Part shown: in pieces, positions 22,640 through 33,700 of the stretch
Numbering within the stretch: the first letter of the stretch is position 1
Layout of the letters: each line of letters opens with the position of its first letter
DNA from: Clytia hemisphaerica
Lineage: Eukaryota; Cnidaria; Hydrozoa; Leptothecata; Clytiidae
NCBI GenBank assembly: GCA_902728285.1
Contig: CACVBU010001148.1
Span: 539,567 to 603,566 of the forward strand
Direction: 5' to 3'
Length of the DNA: 64,000 bases
The notes under the pieces: model-generated
The model's database searches: none
Seen by the model: only the letters and a program-made list of their open reading frames with translations
What the model was told of the DNA's origin: nothing
Translations under genes and position numbers: made by a program

Positions 22640-25600
22640 TTTTTTGATACTTTTTGAAGGCTTCTTTGTTCGTCTTAACAATCATCCAGTTTGAGAAATC
22701 CGCTGATATGATAGACCATGACTTTGATGCTATTGGAATCCAGCTCTCCTAAAGAAGAAAGTAATTCGGCAGCAGCCAGTGGCTCGTCCATCCGGTAGCG
22801 TTGAGAAAATGGTCCAATTGATGTTTGAAATTAATTTTGGAGCAGTTTTGAGGATGGATTGTGGGAGGGCATTAAATAGTCTGGGACCTTCTTCTGACAG
22901 GGAGTCTCTCCATATGTTTTTTTGCCTTATTATGTTTACCTCTTTTAGATAACATTCTATCCAGTCTCTTGTTATCGTAACTGAAGATGCCACCTTTGTT
23001 TTCAGCATAGTTAAAATTTGGTGCAAGCTGGTTCTAGGATGCTCCAGGTGTAGATAATTCTGTATCTTTCTCTGTGCCGCTCCAGGCTGTATAGTTTTAG
23101 TTCTTTGAGCTTCTCCCAATATAGTTGAGATATTGAAGTGTAGGGATTCCATTCAGGTAAGATTTTTGAAGTGATTTTAGTTGTTGGATCAGATATCTTT
23201 TTGAAGATGACAACAATGTGTGGTAGTACCAGTGACTTCCAAAGAGTTAGTATTACTTGACAATCTCTTGTTTTGAACGTTCGATGGATCCAAGCAATGA
23301 TACTTTTAACTTTCTCGATGGTTTGTGATGTGTTTATGTCATGTTCACATTCAGAGTGACTCCTAAATCCTTCACGTCCATCTTGGTTTCGATAGGAGAG
23401 CCAGTGTCTGAGAGGTAACTTAAGTGTTCTTTTAGTTCTTCATTTTTTCCGTATTTAAGATGTTCAAACTTCAAGCCATTGAGCTGCATGTTGTTTAATG
23501 ATGTCCATTGATACACATTGATACACGTCGTTTTGTAGAAATTGAACATCAGAGTTATTAGAGATCTCCTTCATTAAACGTGTATCGTCGGCAAATGAAG
23601 ATAGAAATGAATGTAGGATGTTAGTGTCGATATCTTGGATCATTATCAGGAAGAGAAGTGGACCAAGAACTCTGATCCTTGGGGGACGCCAGAAATGACT
23701 TCTGCTTTTTTGGAGAGTCAACAGATACTTGTTGGGTCCCACCGGTAAGGAAGGATCTGATCCATTGCAGTAATTTGCCAGTTATACCATTTCTCTCAAT
23801 TTTATGAAGTAAGATTGTATGATCTACACGGTCAAATGCCTTGCTAAAGTCAAGGTAAATAACGTAAACGTTACGTCCTTTTTCAATGTGATGGATGAGT
23901 CGTTCTGTGTGCGAAAGAAGTTGGCTAAGACATGATCTTCCAGACCTCAATCCATGTTGATTATCGTTGAAGAGAGGTTGTTTTCTTCTAGGTGATTTTG
24001 TTGCCGTTTTTTGACAATCTTCTCAAAGATCTTACAGTAACAGTTACAGTAATGTTATACCCTTTATTCATATTGTTTGTCATTTTTAATTTAAATAGAA
24101 AATTTTGAGTTCCATTCAACCTAATTCAAAACCTGACATTCTGAGGTCCCACTGCATTTTGAGGTCCCTATACCTGTACATGCAAAGTTAATGCTACAGG
24201 TCGATAGTTTTCAGGTAGGCCTTGGTTGCCTTTTTTAAAGATGGGTGGGATGAAACTGGTTTTCAAAAGTTTATGTGTGTAGCCTTTGTCGAGTATATTT
24301 CTCCAGATTAGAGAGAGAGGGGCTGCAATCTGTGACTTGACTTGTTTTAAGAAAATTGCAGGGAAGCCGTCTGGTCCTGCTGCTGCATTGGAGGATAAAG
24401 TGTTGATCTCCTCTATAATATCTTGCTCTGAGAAGTCGATATCACTTAGATTTGGTTGATTTTCGGTGATTTCTGTTGTAGTTGGGTAGTGGCTCCATAA
24501 AAAACAGAGGTATATTGAGCTTGTAGAATGTTTGCCATTTTTTGACTGTCACTTGTCAGTTGATTGGTTTTTGTATCCTTCAATGGTCCAACCTTTGGTT
24601 TGTGTTTTGAAAAGCGTTTCGCATACGAATAAAAATATTTTGGATTGGATTTTATTTTCAAAGTTGCATTTGTTTCTTGGTTCTTTCATTCATTGGAGTA
24701 TGATTTTTAAAGTTTAAGTCCAATATCGATAAGTTTTTGGTGAATCTTTTGAGTTGGTTTCCATGAAAATATTTCTGTCTTTATGGGTTGGTTTATGTAT
24801 TGTCTGATTCAAGTTTAGGTGCATCCTAAAATCTGTTGAAATATATAAAAGCTGATTGTCACAGCTTGTTGTTTGTGTGTATGTATCGTTGATCAATGTG
24901 TGTGGAATATTGAAGTCTCCACAAATATAAATGTCTGGGGTGCAGTCGCTAATGATAACAATCTTTGAAGTTATTGAAGCGAGCATTTGAATGAACTCAG
25001 GGCCATCTGATTTGTGAATTTTGTTGGTCGGTTTTCTGTAAAGTATTCCAAGAATAACATTAAGTTGCTTAGAGTATAGAAGGAGAGCTTTGTTTACCCC
25101 TTAAGAGAATTCCAATAGTGGTTCGAAAAGAGGAGTAATATCATCCTGTAAATAGAAAGCCATTTCGCCGCTGTATCTGCCATATCTAGATTTCTTTCTA
25201 TTTCTGTCTTTTCGAAATAGCTTATATCCGTCAATTTCTAGCTCCGCCTCTTTAGACCTTTGGATAGCCATGTTTCTTTCTGTCAGTCCTAGAAAAATGT
25301 GATTCTCTGACTTCAAAATTTCCCTCAAATATGGTACTGAGGACGGTTTGGTCTGAGGGCAAAGACCTTGGATGTTTAAAAACATGAAGTTTCTCAATGT
25401 TGCATCATCTTGAAGTTTGGATTGGATAGTTGGTTTGATTGGTTGAAGTTTAGATTCCCCAAGTGAAGTGGTGGCGGAATTGTGGCTTGGGTTTGGTATC
25501 GTTGTTGATTTACCAGCTTGGGCACTTCTTGAGTAGGGTGAGTTTGTGGTGGTGGTTTGAGACTTTCGTTGATGAATGAGATCATTTCCAGGCGAAAGTT

Positions 25601-25810
25601 GTCCAGTATTTTGAGAAAATCCAATGAATCGTTAGTTTTTCTGTGGTTCTTTGTTGGAAGATCTGATTTCTTTGACATGGATCTGGTCCCTTTGACGTGT
25701 GCAAAAGTGCAGTGAATATTATAGCATTGTACCACTTTTAATTGAGGAAGAGCACATTCTGGGGTGAAATTGTGCACAGTTAGTACTATGGTATGCATGT
25801 TAGCCTCCAC
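22640..25810 (-). pseudogene. Degenerate LINE (CR1/Jockey-like) with endonuclease and reverse transcriptase
   Basis: Reading on the minus strand: an ORF1-like frame (25810-25394) is followed at once by an endonuclease start (25397-25101, FLNIQGLCPQTK, then FLGLTE). Endonuclease motif CGDFNIP follows in the next frame (24986-24714), then a linker (24661-24446). The reverse transcriptase has YLDFSKAFDRVDH (23950-23621) and the catalytic FADD (about 23600). The C-terminal segment ends with IWRDSLSEEGPRLFNALP (23152-22730). The product is broken across at least five frames by stops and frameshifts, and an unrelated-looking stretch at about 24035-24180 interrupts it. It is therefore dead. ORF1 overlaps the 46-bp inverted repeat, probably by chance. 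Confidence 0.85.
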
Positions 25811-25837
25811 TGATGCAAGTTACCCGATCTCACGGTA

Positions 25838-26880
25838 TTATTTGTTTTTTGAATACTTCTTTGGGGCAGTTTGTCAAATCTCTTATTGGTCTGGGAAGGG
25901 TGTTGAATAATCGAGGGCCTTCTTGGGAAAGACTTCCTCTCCAGATATTTTTGTGTTTAATATTCCAGTTTTCAGAGCATGTCATGACTGCCCCCCCCCC
26001 CAAGGAAAAATTATACCATTGAAATCCTGCCCTTAAACTTTGTTTACCCACCCAGAAAGGCTGCTAAAAACCAGAAAAAGTAACAAATTTGGGCAATTTT
26101 CAGTGATTTTGCCCCTGAGACCAGAAAATTATCAAAAATTTGCCCCTGTCCTTGAAACTGATACACACTCTGCCCCCCGAGATCTCGATGATTTCTGCCA
26201 TACTCTGCAAACTGGTTAATATTGACAGCTTTTAGATTGCAAATTCTCCCCAATCTCTGATTTATATGGCAGGAAATGCTTCCTTTACTTTTTTTTGTCA
26301 TAATCAAAATTCAGGACGTTGCCTTTTAAAAATGATGTTCCAGGTATAAATTATTTGGTACTGCTCTCTTCGTCTTTCAAGGCTATACAGTTTTACTGAT
26401 TTGAGTTTTTCCCAATAATTAAGATGTCTGAGGGAAGGAATTCCATGTAAAATTGATTTCTGAACTTCTTCCAGTTGCTGGATAAGACCACGCTTCCAGG
26501 GAGACCAGAGTTGAGAACAGTATTCCAAATGAGGGATGGCTAGTGCTTTCCATAAAGTTAACATGGTTTCAATTTTCCTTGATTTGAATGTGCGGTATAT
26601 CCATGCACTTTATTTTTTACTTATTTAACTGGTTCTTGGATATGTTTCTCATAAGTCAACTGAGTGTCTAGGGTGACTCCAAGGTCTTTAACTTCAACGT
26701 CTTTATTTTCGATCAACGTTGCTGTGTCAGAAAAATAGCAAGAACTTTGCTTCAGAGCGTCGTTTTTCCCGTAGGTGAGGTGCTCAAATTTAAGACCATT
26801 CAGCTGCATGTTGTTGTCTTCTGTCCACTTATAGACAGTATCTAGATCATTTTGTAGATGATCCGGGTACCCCGGTGGAG
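25838..26880 (-). pseudogene. Second LINE fragment: reverse-transcriptase C-terminal half
   Basis: Minus-strand frames at 26809-26621 (MQLNGLKFEHLTYGKND), 26564-26304 (PHLEYCSQLWSPWKRGLI) and 26051-25830 (KNIWRGSLSQEGPRLFNTLP) match the corresponding parts of the neighbouring LINE (QLNGLKFEHLKYGKNE and IWRDSLSEEGPRLFNALP). It is a relative, not a copy, because they differ at many residues. Its 5' end stops near 26880, where a different repeat begins. Its 3' end is cut by the composite at 25837; reading across the composite would give a short tail and a stop. Confidence 0.75.
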
Positions 26881-27100
26881 GTCCTATAAATAATTAACCT
26901 GCGTCCGTCCGTTCGTCCGTCTGCTACCAGCTTTTCTCAAGATTGCCTCATTAGTTTTTTCTGATTTTTGGCACAAAGATGCAAAATGGCAATGCCCAAA
27001 ATGTGGCGGAGCCAGATTTTTAAGGAAAATTTTTTGGGCAAATTTGGGCCAAAAACTGCTTAAAAATAGGGTTTTTTGGGCCTGAACTAATTACACTACA
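26865..27100. repeat. Dispersed repeat, copy 1 (GGAGGTCCTATAAATA...)
   Basis: A segment containing GGAGGTCCT, then CGTCCGTCCGTTCGTCCGTC, then AGCTTTTCTCAAGATTG and GATGCAAAATGGCAATGCCC is shared with 42114-42420 with moderate divergence. It is non-coding and its full limits are not visible. It lies just upstream of PLK4. Confidence 0.55.
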
Positions 27101-27714
27101 GCAGTTACCAAGAGACAAGATGATTTCTCATGTTTTTATTGGCTGGGGGAAAGTAATGTATGTGGAGTAATTAGTTATTCAAAAGACTGGCGTTCGCCAA
27201 AACAACTATTGGAAAAAGCTGGTTTTTGACTGTTTCTGATCCTAACATCAAAAGTGCTATTTTTTGGTAAAAGCTATGCAATATCAGGCCGACCCTAAAA
27301 ATATTTTTGTTTTTGCAAAAAAGCTATTGTACTTTAAGTTTAAGTAAATTAAATTTCATGTGGATTAATTTCTGAAACTTAAAGGCATTTAGTTCACATA
27401 AAAAATTCTAATTTCAAGGAGAATGAGAGAAATTAGGTGAAAAACTGGAAAAATATGCTAATTCGCTAACTTTAATCTATTAGAAATATTTAAGATTCCT
27501 AACTCCACGTTAGGAAAAAAAAGTCCACGCAAAAATTTATTTGATTGAGATCAATTTCAATTCTTTGTCAGTTTTTTTGTCATAATTGTAATTTGAAAAT
27601 TTACTTTGACCTAATTTGAAACATTTTTGGTGCATTTTCTATTAGATAAAGAAATAATTAGCAGATAACTTATTGAAAGAGAGCATACAGAGATGTGATG
27701 ATAAAAGTTTGACA

Positions 27715-30700
27715 ATGACACCTATTCCAAGCTATGATGATGGGGACTCAATCCAGGTAAAATATTTTTATTTCATATTTGTTACAAAATATTTGAGAAA
27801 AGACTTTTTTTATTAGAGGTTGAAGAATGTCCTGTTTTAAAAGTTAAAAAAATCATGCAATCATTTTCTCCTTATCTAAAATTATATACGTTAATGACTT
27901 TATTTTAGAACTATGAAGTTATGGAAATCCTTGGTCAGGGAGCCTTTGCTTCAGCCTACAGGGCTTTCAATCGTAAAACTGGACAGGAGGTAGCAATAAA
28001 AAAGGTATTTTTGCTATTTTAATCACTTTCTTTTAAAAAGTTGTTATGATTGACTAGAATCTTTCCAGATCTATTTTTCAAATATAATTTTGATGTTTTA
28101 TCACTCGTTTTATCATCATCAATTTTTGTTCCTTGGGTAATACTTGATTTTTGTTGCTTAGGGACAAGTTTTTTGCTAGAATGAGGTTATAATTATTGGG
28201 GCAGCCTGGAGAGTTCAAATGGTCAGACTCAGATTAGGAAGGCTGAAATTTGGCACCTTTGTTTCACGGGTGAATACAACTTTCCCATTTTTGCTTCAAT
28301 TGGGCCTTTGAATGGTTATACTGAAAGTTCTGTGCTATGAGCACATTCCACTAAGTTTATTCTTGAATTTCATCAAATTCTTTCATTGCAGCAATGAAGT
28401 GAATACAGTTACTTTTTAGTATCTTCTAACTAGCAACCATATTATTTTCCTAGAAAAACTTTGTTTATTTTTTAAAGATATATTTCGAACTGTCAATTCC
28501 ACAGCCAGTTAAAAGTAAAAACTACAAAAAAATCGTTCAATATGTTATTAATATCTTTTCTTACTGTTGGATTATTTCAGATTGACAAAACTAAATTGCA
28601 AAGAGGTAACATGATAAAAAGAGTCAAGAACGAGGTGGAAATTCATTGCCAGCTCAAGCACCCATCTATCTTGGAGGTAATAAAGTTGAATAAAATACAG
28701 GGTTTTGAAGTCTAAAAATCAACGAAAAAAGAAAAGCATTAATAATATTTCTGATGACTGCGTAAGGCCAAAACTGGCCAATATTATGTTATTTTTATTA
28801 TCATCAAAATTGAAAGTATAAAACGACGACATTCGAGCATAATGGTTCCTATGATGTTAGAGCCTTTGTTTCTTTTAAATATAATGGAACATTTTGTTAT
28901 TTGATCTAATTTTTCCTTTATTTGAATCTAATTTTTTGTTTGCTTTCTTCAAACTTCAGATGTACAGTTTCTTTGAGGACAGCCATTACGTTTACCTTGT
29001 ATTAGAGTTGTGTCACAATGGAGAACTGCAACGATATTTGAAGAGCTCTTCTAATGGTTTACCAGAAAAAGATGGTATTATTTCAGTTTGTGATATCTTT
29101 TCATTATCAACTTTTATCTCTCAATCCCCAATACCTCCTTCTTTCCTTTAAATTTCTTTTAAATAAATGGAATGACGTATATTGAACTCTATTACTTTGC
29201 AAGCCTATCAATTTCAAATGTATAAAACATGTGTAATGAAGATTGTTTTTTTTTACCAAGAAGTAAAAACTTTTTAATTGGATATATGCCAATTCTTAAC
29301 ATTTTGTATTGTTATTTTTCTCCAGCTCGCAAGATCATTCTTCAAGTTGTGATTGGTTTGCTTTACTTACATTCACACGGGATCCTACATCGTGACTTGT
29401 CTCTTGGTAATCTCTTGTTGACCAAAAGCATGGATGTGGTAAGAAAGAGCTAAACAAAAAATGGAAACGTTTTATCTACCTGCAGCCGCTGCAGCAGGGA
29501 CAAAAGAGGCTTTTCTGATGAAATTAAAATTAGGTTTAGCTGGGTTTAGGCTTTTGTTGAAAGGGAAACTAAACTGATGTAACTTTTGTTTGCAATATAG
29601 ATTAAAAATCTTATCTCATTTTGTTGCTCTTCCAAAAATCTTAACTGAATTACCCAATGTCTGGCATCTGTTCTGTTCTGTATTATAGTAAGATATTTTT
29701 TTTCTGTTTATAGAAAATAGCGGATTTTGGTTTAGCAGCTAAATTGAATATGCCGTCTGAAAAACATTACACAATGTGTGGTACACCGAACTACATATCA
29801 CCGTAAGTTTGATTCTGGCTTCATGTTTGGTATACTGTATTTATCACTCAAAACATATGCTCATATAATATTGATTTGATCACTCATTAAAACACCTTCA
29901 ATCTGTTTCAATGCAAAATCAGTCTTGTCCATTAAATTCCAACGCTGTTTTTGTTAGAACCAATTTGGACTGGTACAGGAAATCTTATTTGCTCATATCT
30001 GGAAAGGATAGCAAAGAACATAACAGAAAGTTATATTTTCTCACAGATATTCCCCAAAACCCAAAAAGGTATCTTTAGTTTATTTGTATTGAATTTAAAT
30101 TGTTTATCGCTATTTTTTAGTGAGATTGCAACACGTAGCCCACATGGTTTGGAATCAGATGTTTGGAGCCTTGGGTGCTTGCTTTACACCTTACTAGTCG
30201 GAACACCACCCTTTGATGTAAGTTCAACTTTTTTTTCTTTTTTTTTTTTGCGAAACTGTACTGTACTTTCTCTCAATAACTTTTAAAGGGATAATGAGAA
30301 GGTTTGAGATATTCGACATGTCCTTCTATTGTTTGTGCAAGAACCCTTTCTTAGAAATTTCTCGACTTTGGAAAATAGTAAGACAAAAATTCTTTTAGGT
30401 TTCAAAAGGTTTTCACAGGCTAAATATCTCAAACCATCTGATTATCCCTTTATTAAAGATTGGGTGTATTTTACTCCTGTTTAGAGGCAATTCAGAGATC
30501 TGTTTTAACCGTTATTGGTGATTGCACTGATATAATAATTTTCAATTCCATTCTTTTAGACTGAAGCAGTGAAAACTACATTGAATAAAGTGGTGTTGGC
30601 TGATTACGTCATCCCAGAGTAAGTCCCAAATTCTTTACTGAGGTTGCACCATACCATATGTACTCTTCTATGAATTGAAACTTCATTTTTACAACTTATT

Positions 30701-33700
30701 GTACAGTTTAGTCTATTACCCAACGTTTTCTTCTTTTGATTATTTCACCCCAAACAGCACGTCCATTTGTTAGCTATAGTCTATGTTGTCTTAAATGAGA
30801 TTTGTATATAATTATTTTAGGCATGTTTCGCATGAAGCAAGAGACTTAATTCAACAGCTACTTAAAAAGGTGAATTGAGAGTTACTTTCGTTTCTCAAAC
30901 AGTGTATTGATAAAGATCAAGATATATTAATTTCTCACTTAAACTGATTCCCATGCTCCTTCTAATAAAACATACTACTCTCTCTATATTTTAGAACCCC
31001 AATGATCGAATAACACTTGCAGGTATTTATTTTGACCATTTGCCACTTTAATATTTTCTTTCAAATCAACTTTTAAAGGGAAGGGAAACAAATTTAATCA
31101 TTTTGACTCGGCTATAATAATGAAAGAAAGAACACTACCCTATGGGATTTACTCTGTACCAGAGTGTATCTCACGTTTATCGCCTCGTAGTACACTCTGT
31201 GCGCATTGTATGCTTGATAAAGAAATTCCCGTGCGGAGACTTCTGCGGTGAAGTATGATTTATAATAGCAACACTTCTCTCATCGTCTCCCCTCTCTCAC
31301 CAACACTCTATCGCAGTGGTCGGTTTGAAAAATATCCCAAATGAGAAAAGACAATGACAACAGAAGACCCTCTACGGCAATGAACTTTGAAACAAGCCGT
31401 AGATACTGGATTTGTGTACAGACAATATGGGATTATAGTTATATATAGCTTCTGCAGTTTTTCGGACACTTTTGGATGGAAAGGAATGTCAGTCTGCTAT
31501 TTTAGGAGTACTACTGCCTATGGAATCTTCTTCTTTAGGCATTCTCGACCATCCATTTATGAAGTCAACCAAGACTAAAGGAAATGTATGACATAAATAA
31601 ATTTTACGTATTTCTTTTTGATTTACTCTATTGTATTGACAGGATATTCATTAATTTGGAATCATCGTTGTAAACCAATTCACAATTTCTATTATTTTAA
31701 GGATTTTAAAACGTCTGGTTTTGAAGTTGACTTATTCTAGAGCCTTTTCGAGTCTTTCCTTATTAGTAATGACTAGCGGGTGGGTTTTCAAAATGTTATG
31801 CCTTATAAATGCTTATAATAATTATCTTTTAATTTCAAAATATCCAAAATGTTTTTAACGCTGTTCTGTGCAACTCAAAGAACTAATTCATTTTTACCTC
31901 TGTAGTATGGCGTTGGATCTTTGGATTCGGGAGTTAGCACCCTTCACACCACAACTACCGCCAACTCGTTGAATATCTTCTCAAGTCTCTCAACTGCTTC
32001 ATCGTCAGGCAATCAAATGAACTATAGTGAATCACGTGGTCAAAATCATTTGACAAAACACCCTCCTTCGCCACCTGTTCGTTTAAGATCGAGGTAATCA
32101 ATTTTTTTGGCATAACGAAACATTTTTACATATTATCATAATGTAGGGAGTATAGAAATCAATGTCTTAGAAACTGGTCCGTTGAATTCTTTTAAAACCT
32201 TGAAATGTATTCCGGAAGAATTTTCCTTTCTTGCTAAGACTTGCAAGGAAGCATTCGACTGGGATAGAGTCTTGAAAGCAAACAGTTCGATTGGCATTTG
32301 GGATTCAGCTCCAAGAAACCTTTCCACCAATGATCATGGTCTTCATCAAAACGATGGTCAGTATATGACGACGTCTTTCTTGAGATTAATGATCTCTTAC
32401 CTCAGAGAGAACTCCTTGTATATTGAGCTGGCATCAAACTTTTACGCTAGATGTTTGTGACTTCTATTTTTATTTTCTCAGTCTAATGATGACTCTCACC
32501 ATAGTATAAGAAAGCCGCGGCTGGAATGATAACATCTGAATTTCTGCTGTTCTATCTCATAGAATGCAACCCCCTGGCTCTAAGGGGGGGGGGCTAGAAC
32601 CTAAAGTTCTGGCTGGGGGCTCTTTTTCCCTAAGATCAGGGGGGGCTACTTACTCAGGGTGGGTATTTCTTGTATTTTGGTAGGGGGGCTGTCTATTTCG
32701 AATTTTGGTGGGAGCTAAATCTCAGGGGGGCTGAACCTTCAGGGGGGGGCTTCAACCCCTCCACTCTATGTTATCTCTGTCGTATTTGATGACTATTTCT
32801 TGATCAAGAAATCTAATGTAGCATCTTAAATGGTAAATTTTATTGGTTTGTCGTTAATACTTACCTTGCATTGCGTTTTAGGCATTAATGATATGCCCTT
32901 GATAATACACTTGCATTATAAAATCATTGTGCAGGAAAGATCAACAATAAGAAATTTAAACAAGCTCAAAATGGCTGGGCTGAAAGAACTTGAAAATTAA
33001 CAAGGTGCCTCGAAATGCCTTCACAATATTTCAGTGAAATCTTTTTAGAAATCAATGAAATAGTGCATCAAGATAATTCTGTGAAAATTTCAAGCCAGCA
33101 CCTTCAAAATTTATCATTCAAACTGACAGGAAAGTTGTTTTCTTGAATATAGTATATATATAATTTTAATTTTGGCGAAAAACTATCGTTTTCACAAAAT
33201 ACCCCTGAAATATGTCCAAGATCAGTTCAAGTGTTCTATTGGGTACATATTCGAAGAATATATCTAGCAATAAAAAAACTTTTTGTGAAGGAAAATAAGA
33301 GAACAATTTCAAAAACTATCTACTAATAATAAACTGACAATCTTGATGTTCTTATAAAGCTCGGAGACAGAGATAGAACAGCAATTAACTGAAAAGACAA
33401 TGCGGTAAATATTCCAGCCGCGGCTTTCTTATACTATGCTCTCACTACGAGGGTCGAAAATATTTTACAAATCGTTTAAAGAACGACCATGCAATCGTAT
33501 CAGATCATTTATATTCCGATTTTCTATTTCTAAAGATATCCAGTTCTAATCTTTTACTCTATATTGTTTTTTAGCAACCGGCAAAATTATTCTCCACAAA
33601 AATCTATTCACCAACGATCACATGAGTTTAGGAAATCACTCGACTTTCAACACGACGAAAACAGGCTTGTTGATCGTTCTTCAACCAATTCCATTCTTAG

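Larger units (their letters stand above)
21941..25837. mobile_element. Composite segment bounded by perfect 46-bp inverted repeats
   Basis: Positions 21941-21986 and 25792-25837 are exact reverse complements over 46 bases. The outer ends read TACCGTGAGATCGGGTAACT, each starting on TA. This looks like the terminal inverted repeat of a TA-targeting DNA transposon. Instead of a transposase the interior holds a damaged LINE (minus strand) and a smaller element at 22111-22624. Outside the right end another LINE 3' region begins directly, so the composite landed in a second LINE. Whether the LINE jumped into the DNA transposon, or the ends were acquired otherwise, is inference. Confidence 0.7.

Noticed and set aside
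25394..25810. 138-residue frame as an independent cellular gene
   Set aside because: It is followed directly by a LINE endonuclease start on the same strand, so it is an ORF1-like remnant.
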